Of a DNA stretch of 9,965 nt, positions 1 to 5,034 are shown one piece after another. The stretch is from Rhodocyclaceae bacterium (GTDB taxonomy: Bacteria > Pseudomonadota > Gammaproteobacteria > Burkholderiales > Rhodocyclaceae): NCBI GenBank assembly GCA_025361105.1, contig JANYAW010000177.1, forward strand, positions 1-9,965, given 5' to 3'. The notes beneath the pieces are model-generated. The model ran no database searches, was not told where the DNA came from, and saw only the letters and a program-made list of their open reading frames with translations. A program made the translations under genes and the position numbers. Numbering within the stretch: position 1 is the stretch's first letter; every line of letters starts with the position of its first letter.

Positions 1-437
1 TCCACCAAAATTCCGCCGAGCTTGCGTCCGTCCAGCAAAATATCGTTCGGCCATTTGAGTCGCGCTGGCACTGATGACAGCGTGTCATCAGCACCAACTG
101 GTGAGTTTTGCTCCAACGCGCGCACCACCGCCAGTCCCGCCGCCAGCGACAAGCCAGCGGGCTGAACACCTTGCGGCAAGCGCCACAGGAGTGAAAACGT
201 CAAGCTGTCGCCGACCGCCGAAATCCACGCCCGCCCACGTCGCCCACGCCCCGCGCTTTGTTCTCGCGCAACTACCACCGAGCCACTGGCCGCCCCCATT
301 TCGGCGCGCGCCAGCAACACCGAATTAGTCGAATCGCATTGCTCAAGTAAATCGATATCGAAATGGCATGCGCGCGCACCGAGTGCAAATTTCAGTGCAA
401 CAAGATCGAGGTCGGCGAGGTTTACGTCGTGCGGCAT
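1..437 (-). CDS. birA: Biotin-protein ligase (BirA-like), 3' end outside window
   Basis: This enzyme activates biotin with ATP and attaches it to the biotin carboxyl carrier protein of acetyl-CoA carboxylase in the cytoplasm. The 145 visible residues form the start of the catalytic domain: CDSTN at 34-38, the biotinyl-AMP-binding loop GRGRRGR at 63-69, and LKWPNDILLDGRKLGG at 127-142. The ATG at 437 is the only plausible start because an in-frame TAG lies 18-21 nt upstream. The protein therefore begins about 30 residues before the catalytic core and lacks the N-terminal helix-turn-helix of E. coli BirA, so it should be a non-repressor ligase. The C-terminus runs off position 1. An odd stretch at about residues 110-122 makes the GLSL-to-KWPND segment about 9 residues longer than in E. 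coli BirA (33 against 24, from memory of that sequence), and it coincides with a dispersed DNA repeat. It is divergent from the gene at 542. The family call is secure. Confidence 0.93.
   Translation of the reverse strand, partial: MPHDVNLADLDLVALKFALGARACHFDIDLLEQCDSTNSVLLARAEMGAASGSVVVAREQSAGRGRRGRAWISAVGDSLTFSLLWRLPQGVQPAGLSLAAGLAVVRALEQNSPVGADDTLSSVPARLKWPNDILLDGRKLGGILV
76..103 (-). repeat. Dispersed ~28-bp repeat, copy A (inside birA)
   Basis: Read on the minus strand this copy begins CACCAGTTGGTGCTG and continues into ACGCTGTC. It is the most diverged of four copies in the window. The first 12 bases form a small dyad (CACCA-GT-TGGTG). Just beyond, at 71-91, lies a perfect inverted repeat with 9-bp arms CTGATGACA / TGTCATCAG around GCG, which the other copies do not have. 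The copy is read in-frame by birA as SPVGADDTLS. Confidence 0.7.
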
Positions 438-541
438 CGTCGCATTATGCTGTGGCTAGTCAAACTCGATGGGCAAGCATTGGAAATTTTGTCCGTTGCC
501 GTGTTTGAATAGCCCCATAGTTATCACGCCAAGGATTCACC

Positions 542-2419
542 ATGAGTTCTCAATCGCACTTACTCCGCACGCGTCGTTTCCTGCCGCTGTTCATCACGCA
601 ACTGCTCGGCGCGCTCAATGACAATGTGCTCAAAAATGCGATGGTGGTTTTGCTCACTTTTCAGGCCACCACCTGGACCAGTATCAAGCCGGAATTGTTG
701 GGAATTCTGGCCGGTGGAATTTTCATATTGCCGTTCTTTTTGTTCTCCGCCACCGCCGGACAACTGGCCGACAAATACGACAAAGCCAAGCTCGCGCAAA
801 TCGTGAAGCTGCTCGAAATCGCCATCGTCTGCGTTGCCGGCGTCGGGTTTTTTGTGCATGACATCATGATCTTGTTCACCAGCATTTTCCTGCTCGGCGT
901 GCATTCCACCCTGTTCGGCCCGGTCAAATACGCCATCCTGCCGCAGCATTTGCACAAGGACGAACTCATCGGTGGCAATGCGCTAATCGAAGCCGGTACC
1001 TTTATCGCCATCCTCGGCGGCACCTTGCTCGGCGGCCTATTGGCGGGCTCCGAAGGTGGCACTGCATGGATTACCGGCGTGGGTTTGCTGATCGCCGTCA
1101 TCGGTTATTTTTCAGCGCGAAATATTCCCGTCGCTGCCCCGCCCGCGCCCGAATTAAAAATCAGCGCCAACATCATCAAGGAGACCTGGCGCAACGTACA
1201 GTTTGCCCGCGTCGACCAAACCGTATTCCTCTCCATCATGGGGATATCGTGGTTTTGGCTCTACGGTTCCTTGTTTCTCGCGCAGTTTCCGTCCTACACC
1301 AAAAACATTTTGGGCGGCAGCGAGACCGCCGTCACTTTGTTGCTCGCCACCTTCACTTTCGGCATCGGCATCGGCTCATTGCTATGCGAAAAAATGTCCA
1401 AAGGCCGCGTCGAACTTGGCCTCGTGCCGTTCGGCTCCATCGGTCTGACCTTGTTCGCCATCGATATCGCCTTCGCTTCGCCCGGCACCCTGGCGCACGA
1501 ACCGCTAGGCGCGTTGGCCTTGCTCAACGTCGCCTCGACCTGGCGCGTGTTGTTTGATTTGAGCATGATTGGTGTCTTCGGTGGCTTCTTCATCGTGCCC
1601 TTGTACGCGCTGGTGCAGCAACGCTCCGACCCTGAATTCGGTGCTCGCATCATCGCCGCCAATAACATCGTCAATGCCTTGTTCATCGTCGTCGGCGCGG
1701 GTGCAGCAGGAGGAATGCTCTCGGCCGGACTGTCGATTCCCATGTTGTTCGCCGTGGCCGGTGTGTGCAATGCGGCGGTGGTGATTTACATCTACAAACT
1801 GATCCCCGAATTTCTCCTGCGCTTCATCATCTGGATGCTCATTCAGACCATCTATCGGCTGCGGGTGGTCAAGCTCGACGACATACCCGACCAAGGTGCG
1901 GCGGTCATCGTTTGCAACCACGTCAGCTTTGTCGACGCGCTGGTCGTTTTGGCTGCGTCGCCACGCCCGATCCGCTTCGTGATGGACAAAGATATTTTCC
2001 GTTGGCCAATTCTGAGTTTCGTTTTCAGATCCAGCAAAGCCATCCCCATCGCCTCGGCCAAGGCTGACCCCGAACTGATGGAAAAAGCCTTTGCCGAAAT
2101 CGCCCTGGCGCTTGACGCAGGTGATTTGGTCGGCATCTTCCCCGAAGGAAAAATTACTTACGACGGCAACATCAATCCCTTCCGCCCCGGCATCACCCGC
2201 ATCCTTGAACGCAACCCGGTGCCGGTCGTGCCGATGGCATTGCGCGGCCTATGGGGCAGTTTCTTCTCGCGTGTCGAAGGCGCCGCAATGAAGAAAGTTT
2301 TCCGCCGTGGCGTGTTTACCAAAATCGAAATCGTCAGCGGCAAAATCGTGCCAGCCAACGAGGTTTCGCCAGAGCGATTACAAGCCGACGTCAGCGCATT
2401 GCGTGGTGAGTGGCGGTAG
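542..2419 (+). CDS. LplT-like flippase fused to PlsC-type acyltransferase
   Basis: This is a 625-residue inner-membrane protein. Residues 1 to about 425 are a major-facilitator transporter related to LplT, which flips lysophospholipids to the inner leaflet: QLLGALNDNVLKNA at 20-33, GPVKYAILPQ at 126-135 and many hydrophobic segments. Residues about 440-610 are a PlsC/LPLAT acyltransferase with the catalytic HX4D box (H460, D465) and the acceptor-binding motif FPEGKIT (533-539). Inference: lysophospholipids are imported and re-acylated by one polypeptide. In E. coli the equivalent parts are LplT and Aas, but Aas also carries an acyl-ACP synthetase domain. None follows here, as the reading frame stops at 2419. 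The acyl donor must then be ready-made acyl-ACP or acyl-CoA, or be supplied by another protein. The start is chosen for an AAGGA at 531-535 just upstream. The gene diverges from birA across about 100 bp. The exact acyl acceptor cannot be read from the sequence. Confidence 0.9.
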   Translation: MSSQSHLLRTRRFLPLFITQLLGALNDNVLKNAMVVLLTFQATTWTSIKPELLGILAGGIFILPFFLFSATAGQLADKYDKAKLAQIVKLLEIAIVCVAGVGFFVHDIMILFTSIFLLGVHSTLFGPVKYAILPQHLHKDELIGGNALIEAGTFIAILGGTLLGGLLAGSEGGTAWITGVGLLIAVIGYFSARNIPVAAPPAPELKISANIIKETWRNVQFARVDQTVFLSIMGISWFWLYGSLFLAQFPSYTKNILGGSETAVTLLLATFTFGIGIGSLLCEKMSKGRVELGLVPFGSIGLTLFAIDIAFASPGTLAHEPLGALALLNVASTWRVLFDLSMIGVFGGFFIVPLYALVQQRSDPEFGARIIAANNIVNALFIVVGAGAAGGMLSAGLSIPMLFAVAGVCNAAVVIYIYKLIPEFLLRFIIWMLIQTIYRLRVVKLDDIPDQGAAVIVCNHVSFVDALVVLAASPRPIRFVMDKDIFRWPILSFVFRSSKAIPIASAKADPELMEKAFAEIALALDAGDLVGIFPEGKITYDGNINPFRPGITRILERNPVPVVPMALRGLWGSFFSRVEGAAMKKVFRRGVFTKIEIVSGKIVPANEVSPERLQADVSALRGEWR

Positions 2420-2446
2420 GGTGTTAGCGACAAAGCGATAGGCCAC

Positions 2447-2471
2447 AACGGCGTATCACCAGCACCAACTG
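2447..2471 (-). repeat. Dispersed repeat, copy B (start of the island)
   Basis: Read on the minus strand this copy runs CAGTTGGTGCTGGTG then ATACGCCGTT. It lies 28 bp after the stop of the flippase-acyltransferase gene. It lacks the first CAC of copies C and D, having GT before CAG. Further on, the minus strand reads GTCGCTAAC (2424-2432), which resembles GTCACTAACGC directly after copy C. The full unit may therefore be longer, about 50 bp, with an internal deletion in copy C. It lies outside any gene. Confidence 0.7.
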
Positions 2472-2511
2472 ACAAGAATTTGGCGAATGACGCAGGGCTT
2501 GATGCAATGCA

Positions 2512-2640
2512 TTTCGCGTGAGGGCTGGTGTAACGATCCATAAGAAGCGCATGGTCAGTTTGGCATGCGTCGAGTTCATTCGGCGGTTCTTGCTGCATGT
2601 TCTGCCCAGCGGATTCAAGCGCATGCGGCGCTTCACAAAG
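2512..2640 (+). pseudogene. Remnant of an IS91-family (Y2) transposase
   Basis: In the frame containing 2518-2520, the translation includes VEFIRRFLLHVLPSGFKRM followed by RRF. This closely matches the conserved C-terminal signature of IS91/IS801/ISCR-type rolling-circle transposases as I remember it (EFIRRFLLHVLPxGFxRIRHYG). An in-frame TGA at 2500-2502 cuts the reading frame upstream, and the family resemblance is lost after about 2635 where LLAN-type sequence would be expected. Only about 40 codons survive, with no catalytic HUH or tyrosine motifs, so it cannot be functional. It sits between the chromosomal gene ending at 2419 and the first cassette. IS91-like elements are known to move adjacent DNA, and some of them (ISCRs) associate with integrons. 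Whether this one brought the island here is inference. I could not identify terminal sequences. Confidence 0.7.
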
Positions 2641-2735
2641 CCCACCCACATGCGTTACAACGCAAACGGCATACCCGTGCGGTGCTACTATGCAAATTGT
2701 TTGAAAAGCTGCGCGCGAAATTTACAGTTTCCATA

Positions 2736-2781
2736 AGCCAACGCACCAGCGTCGGTTCAGTCCAAACGCTATTTGTTAGAC
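2736..2781 (+). other. Candidate recombination site (attC/attI-like) bounding cassette 1
   Basis: The right core box GTTAGAC (2775-2781) fits the integron consensus GTTRRRY. A left box AGCCAAC (2736-2742) fits RYYYAAC except at its second base. The arms can pair: AGCGT-C-GG (2748-2755) with CC-AA-ACGCT around the loop TTCAGT, with unequal bulges as expected of attC hairpins. At 46 bp it is shorter than the usual 57 bp or more. It could be a degenerate attC, the right half of an attI, or chance. The boundary is supported by its position 17 bp before the first cassette gene and by the other attC-like sites downstream. Confidence 0.4.
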
Positions 2782-2798
2782 CTCAGAAGGAGCCACTC

Positions 2799-3251
2799 AT
2801 GGATGCCTACATTGTCATTGGCGACCAGCACTCGTACAAGTCTTCGGTGCTTCGTTCCCTAAGCGGGAGCCGAAAATATGGGGTGCGTCCATGCGTCATA
2901 TTGCCCAACCCGGTTCAAGACGTGTATGTCCGCCTCTCGTCGCTCCAAGAAGCCAATGGCTTTCTGCCTGCTGCGTTTGTTGCTCGAGTCAGCGCGAGCG
3001 GAGCCACATCTGCGCTATTTGCACTGCGACCCAAAAGCCGGGGCGCGTTCCCCAATGCGGATGCCTATGTCCATTACTTCATCAATACCGCTGGTTGGAC
3101 AATCCAGCGAGTGGCCATCATGAACTCAGTGGTCAATCCTCTTGCAACACCACTCCCCGTCGCGTGCCTTGGCTACTTCGCGCTGGGAGCGCCGCCAGTT
3201 GCAGTCAATCAAGTGGCAAGCGGCGTTCGCGCGCACTTCAACTGGCTGTGA
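2799..3251 (+). CDS. Cassette-encoded uncharacterised protein with degenerate P-loop
   Basis: This is a 150-residue protein of unknown function. The start is set by a strong Shine-Dalgarno AGAAGGAG (2785-2792) 6 nt before the ATG. The same frame is open back to 2565, but that part overlaps the transposase remnant and has no support. The N-terminus reads as a beta strand (AYIVI), then GDQHSYKSS (8-16), then a helix, which has the layout of a Walker A motif GxxxxGK[ST] with Tyr13 where glycine is expected. No Walker B is obvious. DVYVRLSSLQE (41-51) and ALFALRP (72-78) look like further strand-helix elements. There is no signal peptide or membrane segment. It may be a nucleotide-binding fold with an altered loop, but this is inference from one motif. 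It is the only gene of cassette 1 and has no toxin-antitoxin partner. An attC-like site follows 7 nt after the stop. Confidence 0.75.
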   Translation: MDAYIVIGDQHSYKSSVLRSLSGSRKYGVRPCVILPNPVQDVYVRLSSLQEANGFLPAAFVARVSASGATSALFALRPKSRGAFPNADAYVHYFINTAGWTIQRVAIMNSVVNPLATPLPVACLGYFALGAPPVAVNQVASGVRAHFNWL

Positions 3252-3258
3252 GGCTGAT

Positions 3259-3311
3259 GCCTAACGGATCTGCGCAAACGGCTGCACAACCCCCTCGACT
3301 CCACGTTATGC
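3259..3311 (+). other. attC-like site of cassette 1
   Basis: The left core box GCCTAAC (3259-3265) matches RYYYAAC perfectly. The right box GTTATGC (3305-3311) matches GTTRRRY at six of seven positions and complements the left box at six of seven. The site starts 7 nt after the preceding stop codon and ends 57 nt before the next start. The inner L boxes pair poorly and the site is only 53 bp, so it may be decayed. Confidence 0.55.
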
Positions 3312-3333
3312 GTCCCCTACGGTGGTCATCGCC

Positions 3334-3362
3334 TGATCTCACGCGGCCGCAAGTGCTACTAT
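3334..3362 (+). promoter_or_regulatory. Possible promoter of the DUF433/DUF5615 pair
   Basis: A -10-like hexamer TACTAT (3357-3362) is preceded by TG two bases before it, giving an extended -10 feel. It ends 6 nt before the ATG at 3369. The best -35 candidate, TGATCT at 3334-3339 (17-bp spacing), is weak. No Shine-Dalgarno fits between the hexamer and the start, so a leaderless transcript is possible. Confidence 0.33.
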
Positions 3363-3368
3363 TAACTG

Positions 3369-3590
3369 ATGATTGATTGGTCTTCCTGTCCCGATGTCGA
3401 GCGCGACCCTGATCGCGTAAGTGGTGCTTGGGTTTTCCGTGGCACACGGGTGCCAGTTGCCGCACTGTTTGAGAACCTTGAAGAAGATGCTTCCGTTCAT
3501 CAATTCCTTGAATGGTTTCCAGGTGTTTCCTTGCCTCAGGCTCGTCACGTACTAGAGCACGCGGCCCGGTCTACTTTACAGACAGCATAG
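3369..3590 (+). CDS. DUF433 family putative antitoxin
   Basis: This is a 73-residue protein of the DUF433 family, identified by SGAWVFRGTRVPVAALFENL (18-37), the conserved block of that family (G-x-P-x-[IV]-xGTRxxVxxL), and by FLEWFPGVSLPQARHVLEHA (47-66). DUF433 proteins have a winged-helix-like fold and are often encoded next to PIN-like toxins, for which they are predicted to be the antitoxin and autoregulator. Here the partner DUF5615 gene begins directly after this gene's TAG with no intervening base, so the two are translationally linked. It is the first gene of cassette 2. No clear Shine-Dalgarno precedes the ATG. Family membership is clear; toxin neutralisation is inferred from the pairing. 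Confidence 0.85.
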   Translation: MIDWSSCPDVERDPDRVSGAWVFRGTRVPVAALFENLEEDASVHQFLEWFPGVSLPQARHVLEHAARSTLQTA

Positions 3591-3911
3591 GTGCGCGTTC
3601 TTTTTGACCAAGGAACCCCGGTTCCTTTGCGGCAAGCTCTTGCGGGTCATCGTGTCTCGACTGCTTACGAGCTTGGCTGGGCTACGCTAAAAAACGGCGA
3701 ACTGTTACGTTCTGCCGAAGAACAAGGGTTCGAGGTGCTGGTAACCACCGACACCAATCTCCGGTATCAACAAAACTTAACGGCCCGGCGAATTGCTGTC
3801 GTTGTACTCTCTACAACAAGTTGGCCTCGCATTCGAGTTGTCGCAGCGCATGTCGCCTCGGCCGTAAATTCAGCCTCCAACGGTAGCTATGTCGAGGTTG
3901 CTGTACCGTAA
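3591..3911 (+). CDS. DUF5615 PIN-like family putative toxin nuclease
   Basis: This is a 106-residue DUF5615 protein, a small PIN-like domain. It starts MRVLFDQGTPVPLRQAL, with the first acidic residue D6 in the typical LFD position. It then has VSTAYELGWATLKNGELL (22-39) containing conserved acids, and VLVTTDTNLRYQQNL (49-63) with D54 in TTDxNL. PIN-fold proteins use clustered acidic residues to bind a metal and cut RNA, so this is the likely toxin of the pair. The start is a GTG placed immediately after the preceding stop codon, which points to re-initiation by the same ribosome and fixed stoichiometry with the DUF433 protein. The length is normal for the family, with no frameshift. RNase activity is family inference, not visible directly. 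Confidence 0.85.
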   Translation: MRVLFDQGTPVPLRQALAGHRVSTAYELGWATLKNGELLRSAEEQGFEVLVTTDTNLRYQQNLTARRIAVVVLSTTSWPRIRVVAAHVASAVNSASNGSYVEVAVP

Positions 3912-3914
3912 AAC

Positions 3915-3971
3915 GGTTAACCCATCCATCAACACGAATACCGGCGGTAAGGCTGTCGGCGTCGGTTATGT
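3915..3971 (+). other. Weak attC-like site of cassette 2
   Basis: The left box GGTTAAC (3915-3921) is followed by CCATCCATCAACACGAA, whose second half (CAACACGAA) matches the same region of the site at 4578-4673. The right box GTTATGT (3965-3971) fits GTTRRRY at six of seven positions. The length of 57 bp is the classical minimum. It lies 3 nt after the DUF5615 stop. The second base of the left box is a purine and the L-box pairing is poor, so alone it would not be convincing. Confidence 0.42.
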
Positions 3972-4001
3972 CAAACATTGTGCGCCGCAACTTTGCCGCC
4001 C

Positions 4002-4032
4002 TTGACATATCATTATTGGTATATCCATAATG
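4002..4032 (+). promoter_or_regulatory. Promoter and palindromic operator of the RelE-like/XRE pair
   Basis: A perfect -35 TTGACA (4002-4007) is followed 18 bp later by CATAAT (4026-4031), one mismatch from TATAAT. A 22-bp dyad at 4011-4032, with outer arms CATTAT and ATAATG and 9 of 11 pairs complementary, fills the spacer and covers the -10. A repressor bound there would block RNA polymerase, as expected for autoregulation by the downstream HTH antitoxin. The -10 ends 5 nt before the ATG at 4037, so transcription would begin at about the start codon. Confidence 0.65.
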
Positions 4033-4036
4033 TAGT

Positions 4037-4321
4037 ATGTGGCAAATCGATGAGCACCGTCGCGTTGACAAGCAACTTTCTGGGTCTGTTCCGATTGAGG
4101 TCTTGAAGCGCTACGAAAAATGGAAAGACATTGCACGACTTTCCGGTCCGCAAGGCTTACGCGCAATCAAGGGGTTCCACGATGAAGCGCTGTCTGGTGA
4201 GTTGAAAGGCCATCGTTCCTCGCGACTTGGGCTTCAATGGCGTGTGATTTATCGGGTTGTTGCAAACGTATTGCAGATTCATGTGGTTCATGTCACGCCC
4301 CATGACTACAGGAGGCCATGA
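4037..4321 (+). CDS. RelE/HigB-type toxin (mRNA interferase family), cassette 3
   Basis: This is a 94-residue toxin of the RelE/StbE superfamily. Recognisable blocks are KRYEKWKDI (24-32), GLRAIKGFHDEAL (40-52), KGHRSSRLGLQWRVIYR (57-73) and VTPHDYRR (86-93). This subgroup, with GFHDE and RSSRLGLQ[WY]RVIY, is repeatedly found ahead of an XRE antitoxin. RelE-type toxins bind the ribosomal A site and cut mRNA; here that is family knowledge. The basic residues in KGHR and the C-terminal HDYRR are the likely catalytic surface. The ATG at 4037 gives the usual family N-terminus (MWxIxEHR). There is no Shine-Dalgarno, and the putative -10 lies 5 nt upstream. The toxin-first order and the antitoxin start 1 nt after the stop are typical of higBA-like operons. 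The gene is intact. Confidence 0.88.
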   Translation: MWQIDEHRRVDKQLSGSVPIEVLKRYEKWKDIARLSGPQGLRAIKGFHDEALSGELKGHRSSRLGLQWRVIYRVVANVLQIHVVHVTPHDYRRP

Positions 4322-4322
4322 A

Positions 4323-4583
4323 ATGAAAGAGTTTCGTCCCGCAAAAAAGCGTGTTGAGGTTACGGTCGGTGAGTCCGTTCGTATCCTGCGCGAGCTCCAG
4401 GAGTTGAGTCAAAGCCAACTGTCCGAACTCACTGGCATCCCACAGGCCACGATTTCCGCTATTGAAAATGGTCGAGTCAATCTGGGGGTCGAGCGTGCAA
4501 AGGTTTTCGCTCGCGCCCTCCAGTGCCATCCGGCCGTGCTCGTATTCCCTGGCTGGGAAGTTCCGCTTGAGCGTGCCGCATAG
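4323..4583 (+). CDS. XRE-family HTH antitoxin, cassette 3
   Basis: This is an 86-residue antitoxin with a lambda-repressor-like helix-turn-helix at about 18-72. The recognition region is LSQSQLSELTGIPQATISAI followed by ENGR (28-51). The N-terminal 15 residues (FRPAKKRVEVTVGE) and the C-terminal HPAVLVFPGWE block are usual for antitoxins paired with this toxin subgroup. It should bind the toxin and the dyad at 4011-4032 to repress the operon. The start is chosen for AGGAGG (4310-4315) 7 nt before the ATG; the frame is open further upstream but only through the toxin gene. The stop codon lies inside the left core box of the following attC-like site, so the cassette has almost no spare sequence. 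Confidence 0.88.
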   Translation: MKEFRPAKKRVEVTVGESVRILRELQELSQSQLSELTGIPQATISAIENGRVNLGVERAKVFARALQCHPAVLVFPGWEVPLERAA

Positions 4584-4673
4584 CCCTGCGCTCAACACGA
4601 ACCGCCGAAATACTGCGCATTTCGGTTCCTTCCGCGCTTCGCGCTCCGGCAGCCGGTTAGCTCCACGCTGGGC
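4578..4673 (+). other. attC-like site of cassette 3 with altered core boxes
   Basis: This site of 96 bp has arms that pair well. GCTCAAC on the left (4590-4596) matches the complement of GTTAGC on the right (4657-4662) except for one extra base, the extrahelical-base pattern that guides strand choice in real attC sites. ACCGCCG faces CGGCAGCCGGT further in, and the apex holds a nested hairpin CCGAAAT / ATTTCGG. The core boxes are unusual: GCATAGC (4578-4584) in place of RYYYAAC and GCTGGGC (4667-4673) in place of GTTRRRY. AAC and GTT have become AGC and GCT, which still pair. It shares AACACGAA with the site at 3915. Confidence 0.55.
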
Positions 4674-4686
4674 CTCTTGAAACGTT

Positions 4687-4716
4687 TTATTAGTCTATAC
4701 GCTTCAGGAGTATAGT
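4687..4716 (+). promoter_or_regulatory. Promoter and operator of the HigB-2-like/HTH pair
   Basis: An inverted repeat with perfect 6-bp arms CTATAC (4695-4700) and GTATAG (4710-4715), 21 bp in all, overlaps a -10-like TATAGT (4711-4716). The -35 is poor (TTATTA at 4687-4692, 18-bp spacing). The -10 ends 6 nt before the ATG at 4723. Its sequence is unrelated to the 4011-4032 operator, so the two antitoxins should not cross-regulate. AGGAG at 4706-4710 inside the dyad could act as a distant ribosome site if transcription starts further upstream. Confidence 0.5.
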
Positions 4717-4722
4717 CGCTCA

Positions 4723-5034
4723 ATGCTCACCGTCGTCGAAACCTTGCTGTTCCAGCGCCAATGGCCCCTCTATTGGACAGAAGAGGAACGTGGAGAATTT
4801 GCTGCGTACATTGCAGAGCATCCCACCGCCGGAGATGTCGTGCCCGAATCCGGGGGTATTCGCAAAGTACGCTGGAAGCGAGCAGGCTCGGGCAAGTCGG
4901 GTGGTGTGCGAGTGATTTACGTTACTCGCAACGCCGAGGGTGAAGTTGTCTTGCTTACGCTATATGCAAAGTCAAAGACAGACAACCTCATCGGTCCCAA
5001 GTTAAAGGAGATTCGCCGTGCCCTTGAAGAATAA
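4723..5034 (+). CDS. RelE/HigB-2-type toxin, cassette 4
   Basis: This is a 103-residue toxin of the RelE-like family (HigB-2/PF06296 type). Diagnostic blocks are WTEEERGEFAAYIAEHPTAGDVVPESGGIRKVRW (in pieces: EEERGEF 20-26, GIRKVRW 45-51), GSGKSGGVRVIYV (55-67) and LLTLYAKSKTDNL (77-89) before a C-terminal helix. In this family the conserved R/K and Y of the KxGGxRVIY strand are on the RNA-binding face. It is expected to cleave mRNA on the ribosome, which is family knowledge. It differs in sequence from the cassette 3 toxin, so the two modules are not duplicates. Its last 17 nt overlap the antitoxin start. It is intact and of normal length. Confidence 0.88.
   Translation: MLTVVETLLFQRQWPLYWTEEERGEFAAYIAEHPTAGDVVPESGGIRKVRWKRAGSGKSGGVRVIYVTRNAEGEVVLLTLYAKSKTDNLIGPKLKEIRRALEE

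Noticed and set aside
74..328. An open frame on the plus strand of 84 codons opposite birA
   Set aside because: It is antisense to clearly conserved BirA sequence (GRGRRGR, KWPND) and its Pro/Ala/Arg-rich translation is typical of a GC-rich shadow frame.
661..1101. Long minus-strand open frames inside the flippase-acyltransferase gene (also 1294-1770 and 1505-1921)
   Set aside because: They lie entirely within a gene with clear family motifs, and their translations show no conserved blocks.
2523..2538. GCTGGTGTAACGATCC as a fifth, partial copy of the dispersed repeat
   Set aside because: Only about 11 bases match the repeat before it diverges, and the segment is explained by the transposase remnant's reading frame (AGVTIHKK).
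2565..2798. Upstream extension of the cassette 1 gene to an ATG at 2565
   Set aside because: The extension runs through the IS91 remnant in another frame and across the left recombination-site candidate, whereas a strong Shine-Dalgarno fits the ATG at 2799.
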